Below are positions 28,247 to 39,210 of a stretch of DNA of 64,000 nt, one piece after another. Location: contig JANWWT010000006.1 in the NCBI GenBank assembly GCA_025055675.1, positions 120,839-184,838 of the forward strand, written 5' to 3'. The translations under genes and the position numbers were made by a program. How positions within the stretch are numbered: position 1 is the stretch's first letter; every line of letters begins with the position of its first letter. A model generated the notes under the pieces. The model had not been told where the DNA came from. It searched no databases and worked only from the letters and a program-made list of their open reading frames with translations. The stretch is from Pseudanabaenaceae cyanobacterium SKYG29. Its GTDB lineage: Bacteria; Cyanobacteriota; Cyanobacteriia; Pseudanabaenales; Pseudanabaenaceae.

Positions 28247-29637
28247 TCGTGGGGACGACTCATCTTGAGTAAGTCTAAAACCTGTTCTAGTTGTTCAGCG
28301 GGCAGTAGTTGTTTTTCTAAAATTAATTGACGAAAAGATTTCCCTGTTTGTAAGGATTCTTTGGCGAGGGAGGCACATTGTAAATAACCCAGATAGGGAT
28401 TAAGAGCAGTAACAAGGGAAAGAGTACCCTCAGCGTACTCTAAACATCGTTGGGGGTTGGCTTCGATCCCCGCTATGCACCGATCGGCTAACACTTGCAA
28501 ACAATTCCCCAGAATTTGAATCATGTGTAACAAATCATAGGCAATCAAGGGCATCATCACGTTTAATTCCAACTGCCCTGCCTGGGCTGCCAGGAGAATA
28601 GCTGTATCTAAGCCCATCACCTGAAAACAGACCATGTTTGTCATCTCTGCGATAACGGGATTGTATTTTCCTGGCATAATGGAAGAACCAGGCTGTACGG
28701 GTGGCAACTGAATCTCTTTCAAGCCTGTTTTCGGTCCAGAGTCCATCAAACGGAGATCATTAGCAATCTTACTGACATCCTGCGCCAGGTTGCGTAACGC
28801 TCCCGCTAGGCTGACAAAGGGTGACATACTCTGCATCGCTGCCATCAAATTATCTGCCGATCGGATGGGATAACCGGTCAACCGTCCCAACTCTTCTGCC
28901 ACACGACGTGGATAATCGGGATGGTTGTTCAACCCTGTGCCCGCGGCACTGCCCCCCAGACCAATTTCCAGTAAATCCGTGGTGGCTTGTTTGACCCGAT
29001 CGTGATGTTTTGCCAGGATCACACTGTAGGCGGAAAATTCATCTCCTAGGCGTACAGGGACAGCATCTTGTAAGTGAGTGCGACCCGCCTTGACAATTGT
29101 GGCGAATTCTTCTCCTTTTTGTTGCAATTGGCTGATACAAGCAGCGAGACCAGGGTAGAGAAACCGATCGAGACTCAACAACGCCCCTAAACGAATGGCA
29201 GTGGGGATCACGTCGTTGGTGGATTGACCGTAGTTGACATGATCATTGGGACTGACTCTCTTATAGTTGCCCTTGGCTTCCCCCAATAGTTCTAAGGCAC
29301 GGTTAGCAATCACCTCGTTGATGTTCATGTGATGGGAAGTGCCCGCCCCCGCTTGATAGATGTCCACTACAAACTGATCCCGCAACTGTCCCCCCAGGAT
29401 TTCATCACAGACCCGCTCGATCGTGGCTGCCAGTTCACTTGGGATACAACCCAGCTGCCCATTAACCCGCGCTGCCGCCTTTTTGATATACACACAGGCA
29501 TCGACAAATAAAGGTAGAGGCTTGATCCCACTAATGGGAAAATTTTCCAACGCCCTGACTGTCTGAATACCGTAATAAACAGAGTCAGGAAGAGAGCGTG
29601 ATCCCATGGAATCGGTTTCCGTGCGGTAGTTGGGCAC
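28243..29637 (-). CDS. aspA: Aspartate ammonia-lyase
   Basis: Releases ammonia from aspartate to give fumarate, in the aspartase/fumarase superfamily. The 464-residue protein has the family start (YYGIQTVRALENFPIS), the substrate loops GAGTSHHMNINEV, YGQSTNDVIPTA and GRTHLQDAVPVRLG. The signature GSSIMPGKYNPV (near residue 318) carries Tyr where Val is usual (GKVNP). Fumarase is the main alternative, but the FPISG/NFPI start is aspartase-like. It begins with GTG at 29637, preceded by a good AGGAGAA ribosome site. With argZ, it forms a second ammonia-releasing amino-acid step in this window. Confidence 0.88.
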   Translation of the reverse strand: MPNYRTETDSMGSRSLPDSVYYGIQTVRALENFPISGIKPLPLFVDACVYIKKAAARVNGQLGCIPSELAATIERVCDEILGGQLRDQFVVDIYQAGAGTSHHMNINEVIANRALELLGEAKGNYKRVSPNDHVNYGQSTNDVIPTAIRLGALLSLDRFLYPGLAACISQLQQKGEEFATIVKAGRTHLQDAVPVRLGDEFSAYSVILAKHHDRVKQATTDLLEIGLGGSAAGTGLNNHPDYPRRVAEELGRLTGYPIRSADNLMAAMQSMSPFVSLAGALRNLAQDVSKIANDLRLMDSGPKTGLKEIQLPPVQPGSSIMPGKYNPVIAEMTNMVCFQVMGLDTAILLAAQAGQLELNVMMPLIAYDLLHMIQILGNCLQVLADRCIAGIEANPQRCLEYAEGTLSLVTALNPYLGYLQCASLAKESLQTGKSFRQLILEKQLLPAEQLEQVLDLLKMSRPHD

Positions 29638-29886
29638 TGTGGTTCTCCTGAGACAGCATCAGTCATTGTAGCACTGGTTTCTCTGTTGCCAAGCAGCAAA
29701 ACGATCGATGTCTTCTTGCCGATGGAAAGACAAATCTGTCTGTAGGTGTATGCACCTCTGTGATCCCCTTGTTACGGTGAAGCAGAGTTTAGTTGTTTGT
29801 CTGTCGTTTTCTTTTATCTTTCAGTTGCAGCTACTTGATTATTGTTGTTCGTACAGACATCCTTATCCCTGTAAGGAGGAAATGTT

Positions 29887-30683
29887 ATGCAGATTGCTGG
29901 TAAAACTGCCCTAATTACTGGTGCTTCTCGCGGGATTGGCAGAGCGATCGCTTTGGAATTTGCCCGCCAAGGAGCAAAGCAGATACTGATCTGGGCACGC
30001 AATGGCGAAGCCCTCAAGGCAGTGGCAGAGGAGATCAAAGAGATTGGCAGTCAAGCAACTCCGATCGTCTGTGATTTGTTACACATCGAACAAGTGAGTA
30101 TTGCTGTTGCTCAAGCCTGGCGAGATCACGGACCGATCGATATTTTGGTAAACTGCGCTGGGATCGCCCATCAACAATTGTTTTGCCATGCCCATCCCCG
30201 CAAACTACAGGAAGAAGTGGGAGTCAATTTCCTTGGTTTGTTGACCGTAACTCGTTTGATAGCCCGACGGATGATGAAACAAAACAGGGATTGATTGTGA
30301 ATGTCTCTAGCTTGATGGGAAAACTAGCCGCACCGACAATGGCGACTTATTCCGCTACCAAATTTGCTATTCTAGGCTTGACCCAGGCTCTGCGGGCTGA
30401 ATTGGAACCCTACAACATCAAAGTTTTAGCTCTGCTCCCTTCTCTCACTGATACTGATATGGTTAAATCCCAACAACATTTCCGCTGGGTGAAGTCCTAC
30501 AGTGCTGAAGAAGTAGCCCGTGCCCTTGTGCGGGGGATTAAACGAGAAACACCAGAGATTTTGGTAGGTTGGCAAGCCCAATTGGCGGATTTGCTCCATC
30601 GTTTACTGCCAACGATCGCAGAACAACTGGTACGTCTTGCTGCCCCTGACTACTCTGCCCCCCAGACAGAAATGCAAAACTAA
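29887..30683 (+). pseudogene. Short-chain dehydrogenase/reductase gene split by a single frameshift
   Basis: The first frame (to 30294) encodes the SDR start: TGASRGIGRAIALEF (NAD(P)-binding) and ILVNCAGIAHQQ. It then stops after MMKQNRD. A second frame continues without loss of homology from about 30289: LIVNVSSLMGK, then TYSATKFAILGLTQALRAEL (the YxxxK active site) to 30683. Adding one G to the GGG run at about 30287-30290 would restore one 265-residue protein. The region otherwise looks intact and has a strong ribosome site (AAGGAGGA, 29873-29880), so it is either a recent mutation, a programmed shift or a sequencing error in a homopolymer. Product class: FabG-like oxidoreductase. Confidence 0.85.
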
Positions 30684-30765
30684 ATGTCCTGGGGGATAAG
30701 ACTACTTGCCCTGTTTGTCATCTATCAATTATTTTTTTAAGGAGGTGTTGCAGACAAGCCTATCA

Positions 30766-31677
30766 ATGCCGATCGTTGGTTACCAAGACCTGATGCTACC
30801 CCTGTTGCAACTAGCCCAGCGTGCAGGGGAGGAAATTTCCAACAGTAGAGCGATCGATCTTCTGGCGCAGCAATTTAATCTGACGAAAGCAGAGCTGCAG
30901 GAAATGCTCCCCAGTGGCAGGCAGACAGTTTTTGCTAATCGGGTAGGTTGGGCAGCCACCTATCTGAAGAAAGCAGGGTTGCTAGAGAAGACACGGCGGG
31001 GATATTTTCGTATTACGCAAAGAGGAGCGGAACTATTAGCGACAAAACCCCGTAAGATTGACAATAAAACCCTACAGCAGTATCCAGAATTCCTGGAATT
31101 CAAGAAGTCCAGGCGAGAAAATGAAGATGGAGAAGAAAGCAGTAGCGATGATCCAACACCTTTAGAAAGTTTGGAAAACAGCTATCGCCTTCTGCGCCAG
31201 GAATTGATTAATGAAATCCTTGCCAAACTCAGAACGGTTAGTCCTTCTTTCTTTGAACAGATTGTTGTTGATTTGGTAGTCAAGCTGGGATATGGGGGCT
31301 CCAGAGCGGATGCAGGTAAAGCGATCGGTAAACCAGGGGATGACGGTATTGATGGCATAATCAAACAGGATAAACTCGGCTTAGATGTGATTTATCTACA
31401 GGCAAAACGATATGGGGAAGACCACCCCGTCACAAAAGCAGATGTCGCCCAGTTTGCTGGTGCTCTGCAGGCAAAAAAAGCAACCAAGGGTATTTTCATC
31501 ACTACATCCAGGTTTACAGCCAGTGCCAAAGACTTTATCAGGCAAGTCAGCAATCAGATCATGCTAATAGATGGAGAAGACCTGGCAGAGCTGATGATTG
31601 ACCACGATGTGGGAGTAACCACCACTGTAACTTACACTCTCAAACGGATTGATAGCGATTACTTTGTCGAAGAGTAA
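30766..31677 (+). CDS. Mrr-type restriction endonuclease
   Basis: Mrr enzymes cut methylated DNA. The N-terminal winged-helix part starts MPIVGYQDLMLPLLQLAQ and includes RVGWAATYLKKAGLLEK. The C-terminal nuclease has LVVKLGYGGSRADAG, the catalytic Asp in GDDGIDGIIKQD, and QAKRYGEDHPVTKADVAQFAGAL, ending with TTSRFTASAKDFI and LIDGEDLAELM. About 304 residues, normal. The ATG at 30766 gives the usual Mrr start. A GGAGGTG lies 18 bases upstream, farther than normal, so a TTG at 30748 cannot be dismissed. No methylase or specificity partner lies beside it. Confidence 0.9.
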   Translation: MPIVGYQDLMLPLLQLAQRAGEEISNSRAIDLLAQQFNLTKAELQEMLPSGRQTVFANRVGWAATYLKKAGLLEKTRRGYFRITQRGAELLATKPRKIDNKTLQQYPEFLEFKKSRRENEDGEESSSDDPTPLESLENSYRLLRQELINEILAKLRTVSPSFFEQIVVDLVVKLGYGGSRADAGKAIGKPGDDGIDGIIKQDKLGLDVIYLQAKRYGEDHPVTKADVAQFAGALQAKKATKGIFITTSRFTASAKDFIRQVSNQIMLIDGEDLAELMIDHDVGVTTTVTYTLKRIDSDYFVEE

Positions 31678-31917
31678 CAGTGAATTTACCCCCCACACTG
31701 ACCAAAACTTGCCAAATATTTAGATACAATTTACATTAACTGCAACACTTTGACACAGCTTGGTTGTTAAGATTCTTTAATTGTTAAAAAATACTTAGTT
31801 TAGGTTGGTCTGGGCTGGGAAATACCCTACTGTTGGTATAAGCATTTATGCTAGTGGTTAAACGAACGATCGTCATGTTCTGCCCAATGCTCACGGTTTG
31901 ACCAGGGAAAGTTCAAA

Positions 31918-31924
31918 AGGAGGA
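31918..31924 (+). promoter_or_regulatory. Strong Shine-Dalgarno site of adhE
   Basis: AAGGAGG at 31918-31924, seven bases before the adhE ATG at 31932, is a near-perfect anti-16S match, so translation initiation should be efficient. The preceding leader (31678-31917) is AT-rich and should contain the promoter, but I cannot assign a specific regulator site there. Confidence 0.6.
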
Positions 31925-31931
31925 GGGAGCT

Positions 31932-34562
31932 ATGCTGGTGACAAATGAACAAGAGTTAAACGAATTGATTGCCAAGGTTAAGGTTGCCCAAGAGGAGTTT
32001 GGCAATTTTTCCCAGGAACAAGTCGATCGGATTTTTCAACAGGCGGCGTTGGCAGCTAACGAGGCGCGCATTCCCCTGGCTAAAATGGCGGTGGCGGAGA
32101 CAGGCATGGGGATTGTGGAAGACAAGGTAATTAAAAATCACTTTGCCGCAGAGATGGTCTACAACAAGTACAAAAATGAAAAGACCTGCGGTGTAATTGA
32201 GGAAGACCCCCACTTTGGTATCAAAAAGATTGCCGAACCCGTGGGCATCATTGCTGGGATTGTCCCTACCACTAACCCCACTTCCACCGCGATCTTCAAA
32301 GCCCTGTTGGCGATCAAAACTCGCAATGCCATCATCTTTTCTCCTCACCCCAGGGCAAAGAAGTGCACGATCGAGGCCGCTCGCATCATCAAGGAAGCAG
32401 CGGTAGCAGCGGGTGCCCCTGATCCCATCATTGGCTGGATCGATGAACCGACTGTCCCCCTGTCCCAGGCATTGATGCAACATCCCGACATTAAGTTAAT
32501 TCTGGCAACGGGGGGTCCCGCGATGGTAAAAGCTGCCTACTCTTCTGGTCATCCTTCCTTGGGGGTGGGTGCGGGCAACACGCCAGCTTTGATCGATGCC
32601 AGTGCTGATATTCCCATGGCGGTCAGCTCTATTCTGCTCAGTAAAACTTTTGACCATGGCATGATCTGTGCCTCGGAACAGGCAGTAATTGTAGTCGATG
32701 CCATCTATGACCAGGTGAAAGCAGAATTCCAACGGCGGGGTGCTCACATTCTGTCGGCGGCAGAGGTGGCAAAACTGCGACAGATTATTTTGACGGAAGG
32801 CAGGTTGAACCCAGCGATCGTGGGGCAATCAGTGGAAAAAATCGCGGAATTAGCAGGATTTACTGTGCCAGCGGGGACAAGGTTGCTGATTGGGGAAGTG
32901 CAAGAGGTGGGGGAACAGGAACCCTTCTCCTACGAAAAGTTAGCCCCAATTTTGGCGATGTATCGTGTACCCAACTTCCATGCGGGGGTAGAGGTAGCTG
33001 CCCAGGTAGTGAATTTCGGCGGTAAGGGGCATACAGCGGTTCTCTACACTGACCCCGCCAATAAAGATGACCTCGCCTACTTTGAACACCATGTCACTGC
33101 CAGTCGGGTATTGTTGAATACGCCCTCTTCCCAGGGAGCGATCGGGGATTTGTATAACTTCAAGCTCGACCCCTCATTAACGTTGGGTTGTGGGACATGG
33201 GGCGGCAATTCTGTGTCAGAGAATGTGGGACCTCACCATCTTCTCAACATCAAAACGGTGACAGAGCGCCGAGAAAATATGCTGTGGTTCCGCGTACCTC
33301 CCAAAATTTACTTCAAGTACGGTTGTTTGCCTGTAGCATTGCAGGAATTGAAGGGCAAACAAAGGGCATTCATTGTTACAGATAAACCCCTGTTTGACAT
33401 GGGGATGCTCAAGGAAGTGGAGGAGGTACTGGAAGAACTGGGGATTGAGTTTCAGATTTTCTTTGAAGTGGAGCCAGACCCCAAACTCAGTGATGTGCAA
33501 AAGGGACTCGATCGCTGCCGCAACTTTAAGCCGGACGTGATTATTGCTTTTGGGGGTGGTTCACCGATGGATGCTGCCAAGGTGATGTGGCTGATGTACG
33601 AACATCCAGAGGTGGAATTTTCTGGGGTTGCCATGCGGTTTATGGACATTCGCAAGCGAGTCTATGTCCTGCCGCCCTTGGGACAAAAGGCAATTATGGT
33701 GGCAATTCCTACCACTTCGGGGACGGGTTCGGAAGTCACTCCCTTTGCTGTAGTTACGGATGACAAGACGGGCATTAAGTATCCGCTGGCAGACTATGCC
33801 TTGACACCAACGATGGCGATCGTTGACCCCGAATTAGTGATGCATATGCCTAAGAAACTGACCGCCTACGGGGGAATTGATGCTCTGACCCATGCGTTGG
33901 AAGCCTATGTGTCTGTTCTGGCAACGGAATTTACGGAAGGGCTGGCATTGGAGGCAATCAAGTTGTTGTTTGAGTATTTGCCCCGCGCCTACAAACATGG
34001 TGCCAAAGACCCGCTTGCCCGTGAAAAAGTCCACTATGCTGCCACGATCGCGGGGATGGCTTTTGCCAATGCCTTCCTGGGAATTTGTCACTCCCTGGCG
34101 CACAAACTGGGTTCAACCTTCCACCTGCCCCACGGTCTAGCTAACGCCTTGATGATTTCCCATGTCATTCGCTACAACGCTACGGATGCTCCCTTCAAAC
34201 AAGCCATCTTCCCGCAGTACACCTACCCCCACGCCAAACAGCGCTATGCGGAAATTGCCGACTTTCTCGGTCTAGGGGGAAGAACGGAGGAGGAAAAAGT
34301 GGAGAGGTTGGTAGAGGCGATCGACAATCTCAAACAGCAACTGGACATTCCCCTGTCCATCAAGGAGGCGTTGCCTGATAAGGAGCGGGAGTTTTACGAA
34401 CAGGTGGAAAAAATGGCAGAACAGGCCTTTGACGACCAGTGCACAGGCGCTAATCCCCGCTACCCCCTCATTCGCGACCTCAAGGAGCTATACGTTCTCT
34501 CCTTCCAGGGCTGTCGTTTAGATAGCGCTCTCTACCACCAACCCCTGACCCCCATTAGCTAG
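31932..34562 (+). CDS. adhE: Bifunctional acetaldehyde/alcohol dehydrogenase
   Basis: AdhE reduces acetyl-CoA to acetaldehyde and then ethanol with NADH, reoxidising fermentation NADH. Residues 1-440 are the aldehyde dehydrogenase half, with [10 protein letters not shown] and the catalytic Cys in [11 protein letters not shown] (near residue 246). A linker (about 445-460) leads to the iron alcohol dehydrogenase half with [31 protein letters not shown], and the Fe-binding His residues ([24 protein letters not shown]). The full length of 876 residues fits. The next gene follows after 11 bases, so acetyl-CoA disposal genes look co-transcribed. pflB, the acetyl-CoA source, is 14 kb away. Confidence 0.97.
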   Translation: MLVTNEQELNELIAKVKVAQEEFGNFSQEQVDRIFQQAALAANEARIPLAKMAVAETGMGIVEDKVIKNHFAAEMVYNKYKNEKTCGVIEEDPHFGIKKIAEPVGIIAGIVPTTNPTSTAIFKALLAIKTRNAIIFSPHPRAKKCTIEAARIIKEAAVAAGAPDPIIGWIDEPTVPLSQALMQHPDIKLILATGGPAMVKAAYSSGHPSLGVGAGNTPALIDASADIPMAVSSILLSKTFDHGMICASEQAVIVVDAIYDQVKAEFQRRGAHILSAAEVAKLRQIILTEGRLNPAIVGQSVEKIAELAGFTVPAGTRLLIGEVQEVGEQEPFSYEKLAPILAMYRVPNFHAGVEVAAQVVNFGGKGHTAVLYTDPANKDDLAYFEHHVTASRVLLNTPSSQGAIGDLYNFKLDPSLTLGCGTWGGNSVSENVGPHHLLNIKTVTERRENMLWFRVPPKIYFKYGCLPVALQELKGKQRAFIVTDKPLFDMGMLKEVEEVLEELGIEFQIFFEVEPDPKLSDVQKGLDRCRNFKPDVIIAFGGGSPMDAAKVMWLMYEHPEVEFSGVAMRFMDIRKRVYVLPPLGQKAIMVAIPTTSGTGSEVTPFAVVTDDKTGIKYPLADYALTPTMAIVDPELVMHMPKKLTAYGGIDALTHALEAYVSVLATEFTEGLALEAIKLLFEYLPRAYKHGAKDPLAREKVHYAATIAGMAFANAFLGICHSLAHKLGSTFHLPHGLANALMISHVIRYNATDAPFKQAIFPQYTYPHAKQRYAEIADFLGLGGRTEEEKVERLVEAIDNLKQQLDIPLSIKEALPDKEREFYEQVEKMAEQAFDDQCTGANPRYPLIRDLKELYVLSFQGCRLDSALYHQPLTPIS

Positions 34563-34573
34563 AGGTAATTACT

Positions 34574-37336
34574 ATGGTATTAGCCACCGCTCCTACCCAG
34601 GAATCTGTCTATGATATTTGGCGTGCAGGACAGCGCTACCCCCTCGATGCCATCTTTCGTCCCCAGAATGTGGCGGTAATTGGGGCAACGGAACGCCCAG
34701 GGAGTGTGGGACGGACGCTCCTATGGAATTTAATCAGCACGCCTTTTGGCGGGACAGTCTTCCCCATCAATCCTAAACGCCCCAGTGTGTTGGGGATCAA
34801 AGCCTACCCCAGTATCAAAGAAGTACCCGATCGGGTTGATCTGGCAGTCATTGCTACCCCTGCTCCCAGTGTGCCTAGTGTGATTGCCGAATGTGCCCAG
34901 GCGGGGGTAAAGGGGGCAATAGTGGTGTCAGCAGGATTTCGGGAGGTTGGACCGGAGGGGGTGGAGTTGGAGCGGCAAATTCTGGCTAAGGCGGGACAGA
35001 TGCGCATCATTGGTCCCAACTGCCTAGGGGTAATGAATCCCGTGATTGGCTTGAATGCTACTTTTGCTAGCACGATCGCCCGTCCTGGCTCGGTAGGATT
35101 TATCTCCCAAAGTGGGGCGCTGTGTACCTCTATCCTCGATTTGAGTTTCCAGGAAAACATTGGTTTTAGTGCCTTTATTTCCATCGGGGCAATGGTGGAT
35201 GTGAGCTGGGGGGATTTAATCTACTACCTCGGCGACGACCCCAACACCAAAAGCATAGTGCTGTATATGGAATCGATCGGGGATGCCCGTTCTTTCCTCT
35301 CGGCGGCTAGGGAGGTAGCTCTAACCAAGCCAATCATTGTGCTGAAGGCGGGGCGGACAGAGGCGGCTGCCCAGGCAGCTACTTCCCATACAGGGGCACT
35401 GGCGGGGAGTGATGAAGTTTTGAGTGCGGCGTTTCGGCGCTGCGGGGTGTTGCGGGTGGATAACATCTCTGACCTATTCGACATGGCGGAAGTCCTCTCC
35501 AAGCAACCCAAACTGCCTAAGGGCAATCGGCTAACCATCCTCACCAATGCGGGGGGACCGGGGGTAATCGCCACCGATGCCTTTATCCAAGGGGGGGGAA
35601 GATTGGCAGAACTAGCCCCAGAAACCATAGCCAAGCTAGATCAGATTTTGCCTAGCCACTGGAGTCACGGCAACCCCGTAGACATTTTGGGGGATGCGGA
35701 TGCCGATCGCTATGCCCAGGCCCTGGAGGTTGTCGCTACTGACCCCAACAGCGATGCCATTTTGGTGATTCTCACGCCCCAAGCGATGTCCCAACCGACG
35801 GAGACAGCGACCAAATTGATTGAATGTGCCCAGCATTGCCAAAAGCCAATTCTTGCCAGTTGGATGGGGGGAGAGGGAGTAGCCCCTGCTATGCATGCCC
35901 TCAATGATGCCGCTATTCCCACCTTCAATTACCCGGATACGGCAGCCCACATTTTCAACTACATGTGTCGCTACAGCAGCAATCTGCGTGCCCTCTACGA
36001 AACACCCCAACTGCCCCCCGATTCCGATGACTTCACCCCCGATCGCCATCTCGTGCAACAAATCTGTGAGCAAGCCCTGCGCCACGATCGCTATATCCTG
36101 ACGGAGTACGAAGCTAAGCAAGTCCTCACCGCTTATGGGATTCCCACCGTGCCCACGGAAATTGCTCTCACCGTGGAAGAAGCGGTAGCCATTGCCGATC
36201 GGATGGGCTATCCCGTGGTGTTGAAGTTGCTATCGGAGGTAATCACGCACAAGAGCGATGTAGGGGGCGTACAGTTAAATCTTGCCAATGCCGACGCAGT
36301 GCGAGCAGCTTTTCAGTTGATTCGAACGAATGTACGGGCTTGGGAGGAGCAGTATCCCGATGTATTTTTGGGAGTAACGGTGCAACCCATGTTCCGTGCC
36401 CAGGGCTATGAGTTGATTCTGGGCAGTAGCGTAGATGTGCAGTTTGGTCCAGTAATCCTGTTTGGCACAGGGGGACAACTGGTGGAAGTCTATCAGGACA
36501 GAGCACTAGCGCTACCGCCTCTTAACAGTACCTTGGCAAAACGGATGATGGAACGTACTCGCATTTACCATGCTCTCCAGGGGGTAAGGGGCAATCGCCC
36601 GGTGGATATAGACGCTCTAGCGCAAATTTTGGTGCAGTTTAGTCAACTGGTAGTAGAACAACCACAAATTCAGGAAATTGACATTAACCCGCTGCTGGCT
36701 TCTGCTGATCATCTCATTGCCCTCGATGCCCGCGTGGTACTTAGAGAGGGGAAACCGCCCAAACTAGCAATCCGTCCTTATCCCGGTCATTACATGAGTT
36801 GTTTTACCCTCAAGAATGGCTTACATGTCACTATCCGCCCCATCCGTCCTGAGGATGAACCCCTCATGGTGGAATTCCACAAGCTCCTCTCGGAAGAGAG
36901 CGTCTATATGCGCTATGCCCATATGGTCAACCTGCAGTACCGCATCTCCCACGATCGGTTAACCCGCATCTGCTTTATTGACTATGACCGCGAAATGGTA
37001 CTGGTAGCTGACTACAAAGACCCTGCCACGGGCAAGCATTTAATTATTGGTGTAGGGCGGTTAACGCGCTTCCACAATTCCCATAATGCTGAATTTGCCA
37101 TGATTGTTGCCGATCGGTATCAACGGCAGGGCTTAGGCACAGAAATCCTACGACGCTTAGTGGAAATTGCCAGGGTTGAGCAGGTTAGTCAGATTGAAGC
37201 CTACATGCTTCCCACGAATACGGCGATGCGGAAAATTTGTGAGGGTTTGGGTTTCCACTGGGAGAAGGGAGAGGATGACCTCCTAAAGGGGGTTTTGGTT
37301 TTGAATAGCGATGCAGGACATCAGACCCATCTTTGA
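34574..37336 (+). CDS. ADP-forming acyl-CoA synthetase fused to GNAT acetyltransferase
   Basis: The 920-residue protein has a CoA-binding Rossmann domain ([15 protein letters not shown]), a flavodoxin-like CoA-ligase part, an ATP-grasp domain (about 510-700) and a C-terminal GNAT domain (about 750-905; [19 protein letters not shown] is its acetyl-CoA motif). The layout matches the Pat/PatZ lysine acetyltransferases and the bifunctional acetate-CoA ligases of databases. The candidate phospho-His site reads [10 protein letters not shown] (near residue 271) with His retained, so the synthetase half may be active in making acetate and ATP from acetyl-CoA. Position directly after adhE supports an acetyl-CoA role. 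Whether it is catabolic, regulatory (protein acetylation) or both is open. Confidence 0.92.
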   Translation: MVLATAPTQESVYDIWRAGQRYPLDAIFRPQNVAVIGATERPGSVGRTLLWNLISTPFGGTVFPINPKRPSVLGIKAYPSIKEVPDRVDLAVIATPAPSVPSVIAECAQAGVKGAIVVSAGFREVGPEGVELERQILAKAGQMRIIGPNCLGVMNPVIGLNATFASTIARPGSVGFISQSGALCTSILDLSFQENIGFSAFISIGAMVDVSWGDLIYYLGDDPNTKSIVLYMESIGDARSFLSAAREVALTKPIIVLKAGRTEAAAQAATSHTGALAGSDEVLSAAFRRCGVLRVDNISDLFDMAEVLSKQPKLPKGNRLTILTNAGGPGVIATDAFIQGGGRLAELAPETIAKLDQILPSHWSHGNPVDILGDADADRYAQALEVVATDPNSDAILVILTPQAMSQPTETATKLIECAQHCQKPILASWMGGEGVAPAMHALNDAAIPTFNYPDTAAHIFNYMCRYSSNLRALYETPQLPPDSDDFTPDRHLVQQICEQALRHDRYILTEYEAKQVLTAYGIPTVPTEIALTVEEAVAIADRMGYPVVLKLLSEVITHKSDVGGVQLNLANADAVRAAFQLIRTNVRAWEEQYPDVFLGVTVQPMFRAQGYELILGSSVDVQFGPVILFGTGGQLVEVYQDRALALPPLNSTLAKRMMERTRIYHALQGVRGNRPVDIDALAQILVQFSQLVVEQPQIQEIDINPLLASADHLIALDARVVLREGKPPKLAIRPYPGHYMSCFTLKNGLHVTIRPIRPEDEPLMVEFHKLLSEESVYMRYAHMVNLQYRISHDRLTRICFIDYDREMVLVADYKDPATGKHLIIGVGRLTRFHNSHNAEFAMIVADRYQRQGLGTEILRRLVEIARVEQVSQIEAYMLPTNTAMRKICEGLGFHWEKGEDDLLKGVLVLNSDAGHQTHL

Positions 37337-37423
37337 CTCTCACCCGTACCTATTCCCCTGAGCGTAGCAAAGGCACCCTATCGATCGTGCTACCCTTAGG
37401 CATATATTCGACGCAAGAAATCT

Positions 37424-38053
37424 ATGACAACTAACTGGGATGAATTATTTGAGCAGTTGAAGCACCCCAATCCCCATCTGCGGGAGCGAGCAATGGCAGC
37501 GATCGTGGAACAACAAGATGAAACCACTATCCCGCGCCTCATGGCATTATTGGGAGAAACGGACACCACCTATCGCCGCGCAGCGGTAAAAACGATCGGG
37601 GCAATTGGCTACGAGGCTGTACCCTTTTTGGCGGATTCCCTCTTAAACAGCAGTGATGTCACCGTGCGAGGTAGTGCAGCAAAGGCGTTGGCACAGGTAG
37701 CCGTCAACTTTGGCGCCGAGGGTTTTCCTGAAGTAGGCATTAGAGCCTTAGAACAAGCCATGCAAGACCTCAACCCCGTTGTGCATATTGCTGCTGTTAT
37801 GGCACTGGGAGAAATTGGCACACCCGTTGTCGATGTCCTCATCCGCGGGTTGGAAACTACCGATAATCCTGCTTTGGCAGTCTCCATCGTGGGGGCACTG
37901 GGTTCGATCGGGGATGAACGGGGGGTAGCAGTCCTGACCCGCCTAATTGAAGCTGAAACCACTGATAGCTACGTCCGTGAGGCTGCTGTCAGTTCCCTCT
38001 CCCGTTTGGAATTAATTCAGTCTCGCTTGACCCCTAATAGACCGGTAGGGTGA
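37424..38053 (+). CDS. HEAT-repeat protein of CpcF/CpeZ/NblB-like type
   Basis: The 209-residue all-helical product is built from HEAT repeats, for example RRAAVKTIGAIGYEAVPFL, HIAAVMALGEIGTPVVDVL and VSIVGALGSIGDERGVAVL. The size and repeat spacing fit CpcF, CpeZ and related phycobilisome lyase/chaperone or degradation proteins, but also IaiH-like proteins, so the partner cannot be named. CpeZ acts with CpeY, and a CpeY-like protein is at 6.7 kb. It ends in a 20-base overlap with the convergent sasA gene. Confidence 0.82.
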   Translation: MTTNWDELFEQLKHPNPHLRERAMAAIVEQQDETTIPRLMALLGETDTTYRRAAVKTIGAIGYEAVPFLADSLLNSSDVTVRGSAAKALAQVAVNFGAEGFPEVGIRALEQAMQDLNPVVHIAAVMALGEIGTPVVDVLIRGLETTDNPALAVSIVGALGSIGDERGVAVLTRLIEAETTDSYVREAAVSSLSRLELIQSRLTPNRPVG

Positions 38054-39125
38054 CATGGAAACTCGATCCCCCTTTGGGGGGACTGTCCACCCAGATTTTG
38101 CCGTAGTGGGCACGGATGATACGTTTACAGACCGCCAGACCAATACCATACCCTTCCGTTTGTTGATCCCGACTGAGGCGGAACTGTTCCTCAAAAATTT
38201 TTTCCCGCAACTCAGCGGGGACACCTGGACCTGTATCTGTAACGGTGATTTCCACCTTTTGCGATGTACGATGGAGAGCGGTGACCTGAATCTTGCCCCC
38301 CACAGGCGTATATTTAATGGCGTTATCCATCAAGTTAGCTAACACCTGCTGTACCCTTTCCCCATCAGCATAAACATAGGGCAAATCGTTGGGAATGTCC
38401 GTGACCAAATCCTGTTGTTTTTCCTTCAATTTATGTAGCAGGTAATAATCTTCCACCACCCGCCGACAGACTTCACTGATATTAGTGCGTTGGGGATGAA
38501 TGGGAAAGTGAAAGACCTCCCCGCGCCCTGACTCCAAAATTTCTGTAATCATATTGTCTGCTGTGCGTACCTGTTTGCGGGCATGCAGCAAAACCTGTTC
38601 CCGTTGCTCAGGGTCTAACTTCTCCCCACTGTTGTCCAGCGTCTCCAAAGCCAAGGAAATCGCTGTAATCGGATTGCGCAAGTCATGGGCAAGCATCGCA
38701 ATAATGCGGTCTTTGAAATGCAGTTGCTGTTGCAGATAATTCTTCTCCTGCGTCAGGCGGAAAACTTCATCTGTCATCTTAATTATTTCTGCCGATCGAT
38801 CGATTTGATTCTTTCTGTCAATGTTATTTGACTGCAAATTCTGGAGGGCTAACTGCCAACTATGCCAGGAATTCCTGAGTTGCACCATCAAACTCTTGCC
38901 CGCAATGGTCTGACGGGGGGCAGGATAAATTTTTAACAGGGCAGGGGTGAGGACAACGCGAAAATGTTCTGCCAGATAGGGCTGCCCCGTCACATCGATC
39001 ACTTGCAATTCCGCACTCTCTGGTGGACAACCCTGCAAAAACTCCTCTACTGCCTTCACCACCTCGAAGGAACTGGGACGATCGTCTATAAACAATATGA
39101 GTTGGATAGGAGAACTTACCTGCAC
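38034..39125 (-). CDS. sasA: Circadian output histidine kinase SasA
   Basis: SasA reads the KaiC phosphorylation state and phosphorylates RpaA, timing global gene expression. The 363-residue product starts with the KaiB-like thioredoxin-fold sensor (LILFIDDRPSSFEVVKAVEEFL, VLTPALLKIYPAP, about residues 1-95). HisKA follows with phospho-His in AHDLRNPI (near residue 145). HATPase_c has LANLMDNAIKYT, VTDTGPGVP and YGIGLAVCKRIIRAHYG. Length and domain order are standard. No kai genes are in the window. Confidence 0.95.
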   Translation of the reverse strand: MQVSSPIQLILFIDDRPSSFEVVKAVEEFLQGCPPESAELQVIDVTGQPYLAEHFRVVLTPALLKIYPAPRQTIAGKSLMVQLRNSWHSWQLALQNLQSNNIDRKNQIDRSAEIIKMTDEVFRLTQEKNYLQQQLHFKDRIIAMLAHDLRNPITAISLALETLDNSGEKLDPEQREQVLLHARKQVRTADNMITEILESGRGEVFHFPIHPQRTNISEVCRRVVEDYYLLHKLKEKQQDLVTDIPNDLPYVYADGERVQQVLANLMDNAIKYTPVGGKIQVTALHRTSQKVEITVTDTGPGVPAELREKIFEEQFRLSRDQQTEGYGIGLAVCKRIIRAHYGKIWVDSPPKGGSSFHVTLPVY

Positions 39126-39181
39126 ACCGCTAATCCTGACCAGTTTAACCTTATTTTAACTTAATTTGCCTTGCTCAGTCT

Positions 39182-39210
39182 AGGGGAAAAATAGCGTAAA
39201 TTCTAACGCT
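39182..39210 (-). terminator. Candidate rho-independent terminator after the Cache-PP2C gene
   Basis: On the minus strand AGCGT-TAGAATTT-ACGCT is followed by ATTTTTCCCC, a short 5-bp hairpin with a T-tract. The 5' arm overlaps the last codons and the stop of the phosphatase gene. The stem is short, so this is a weak prediction. Confidence 0.35.

Noticed and set aside
31956-32483. 175-codon frame antisense to adhE
   Set aside because: Entirely inside the aldehyde dehydrogenase half of adhE on the opposite strand, with no independent signal.
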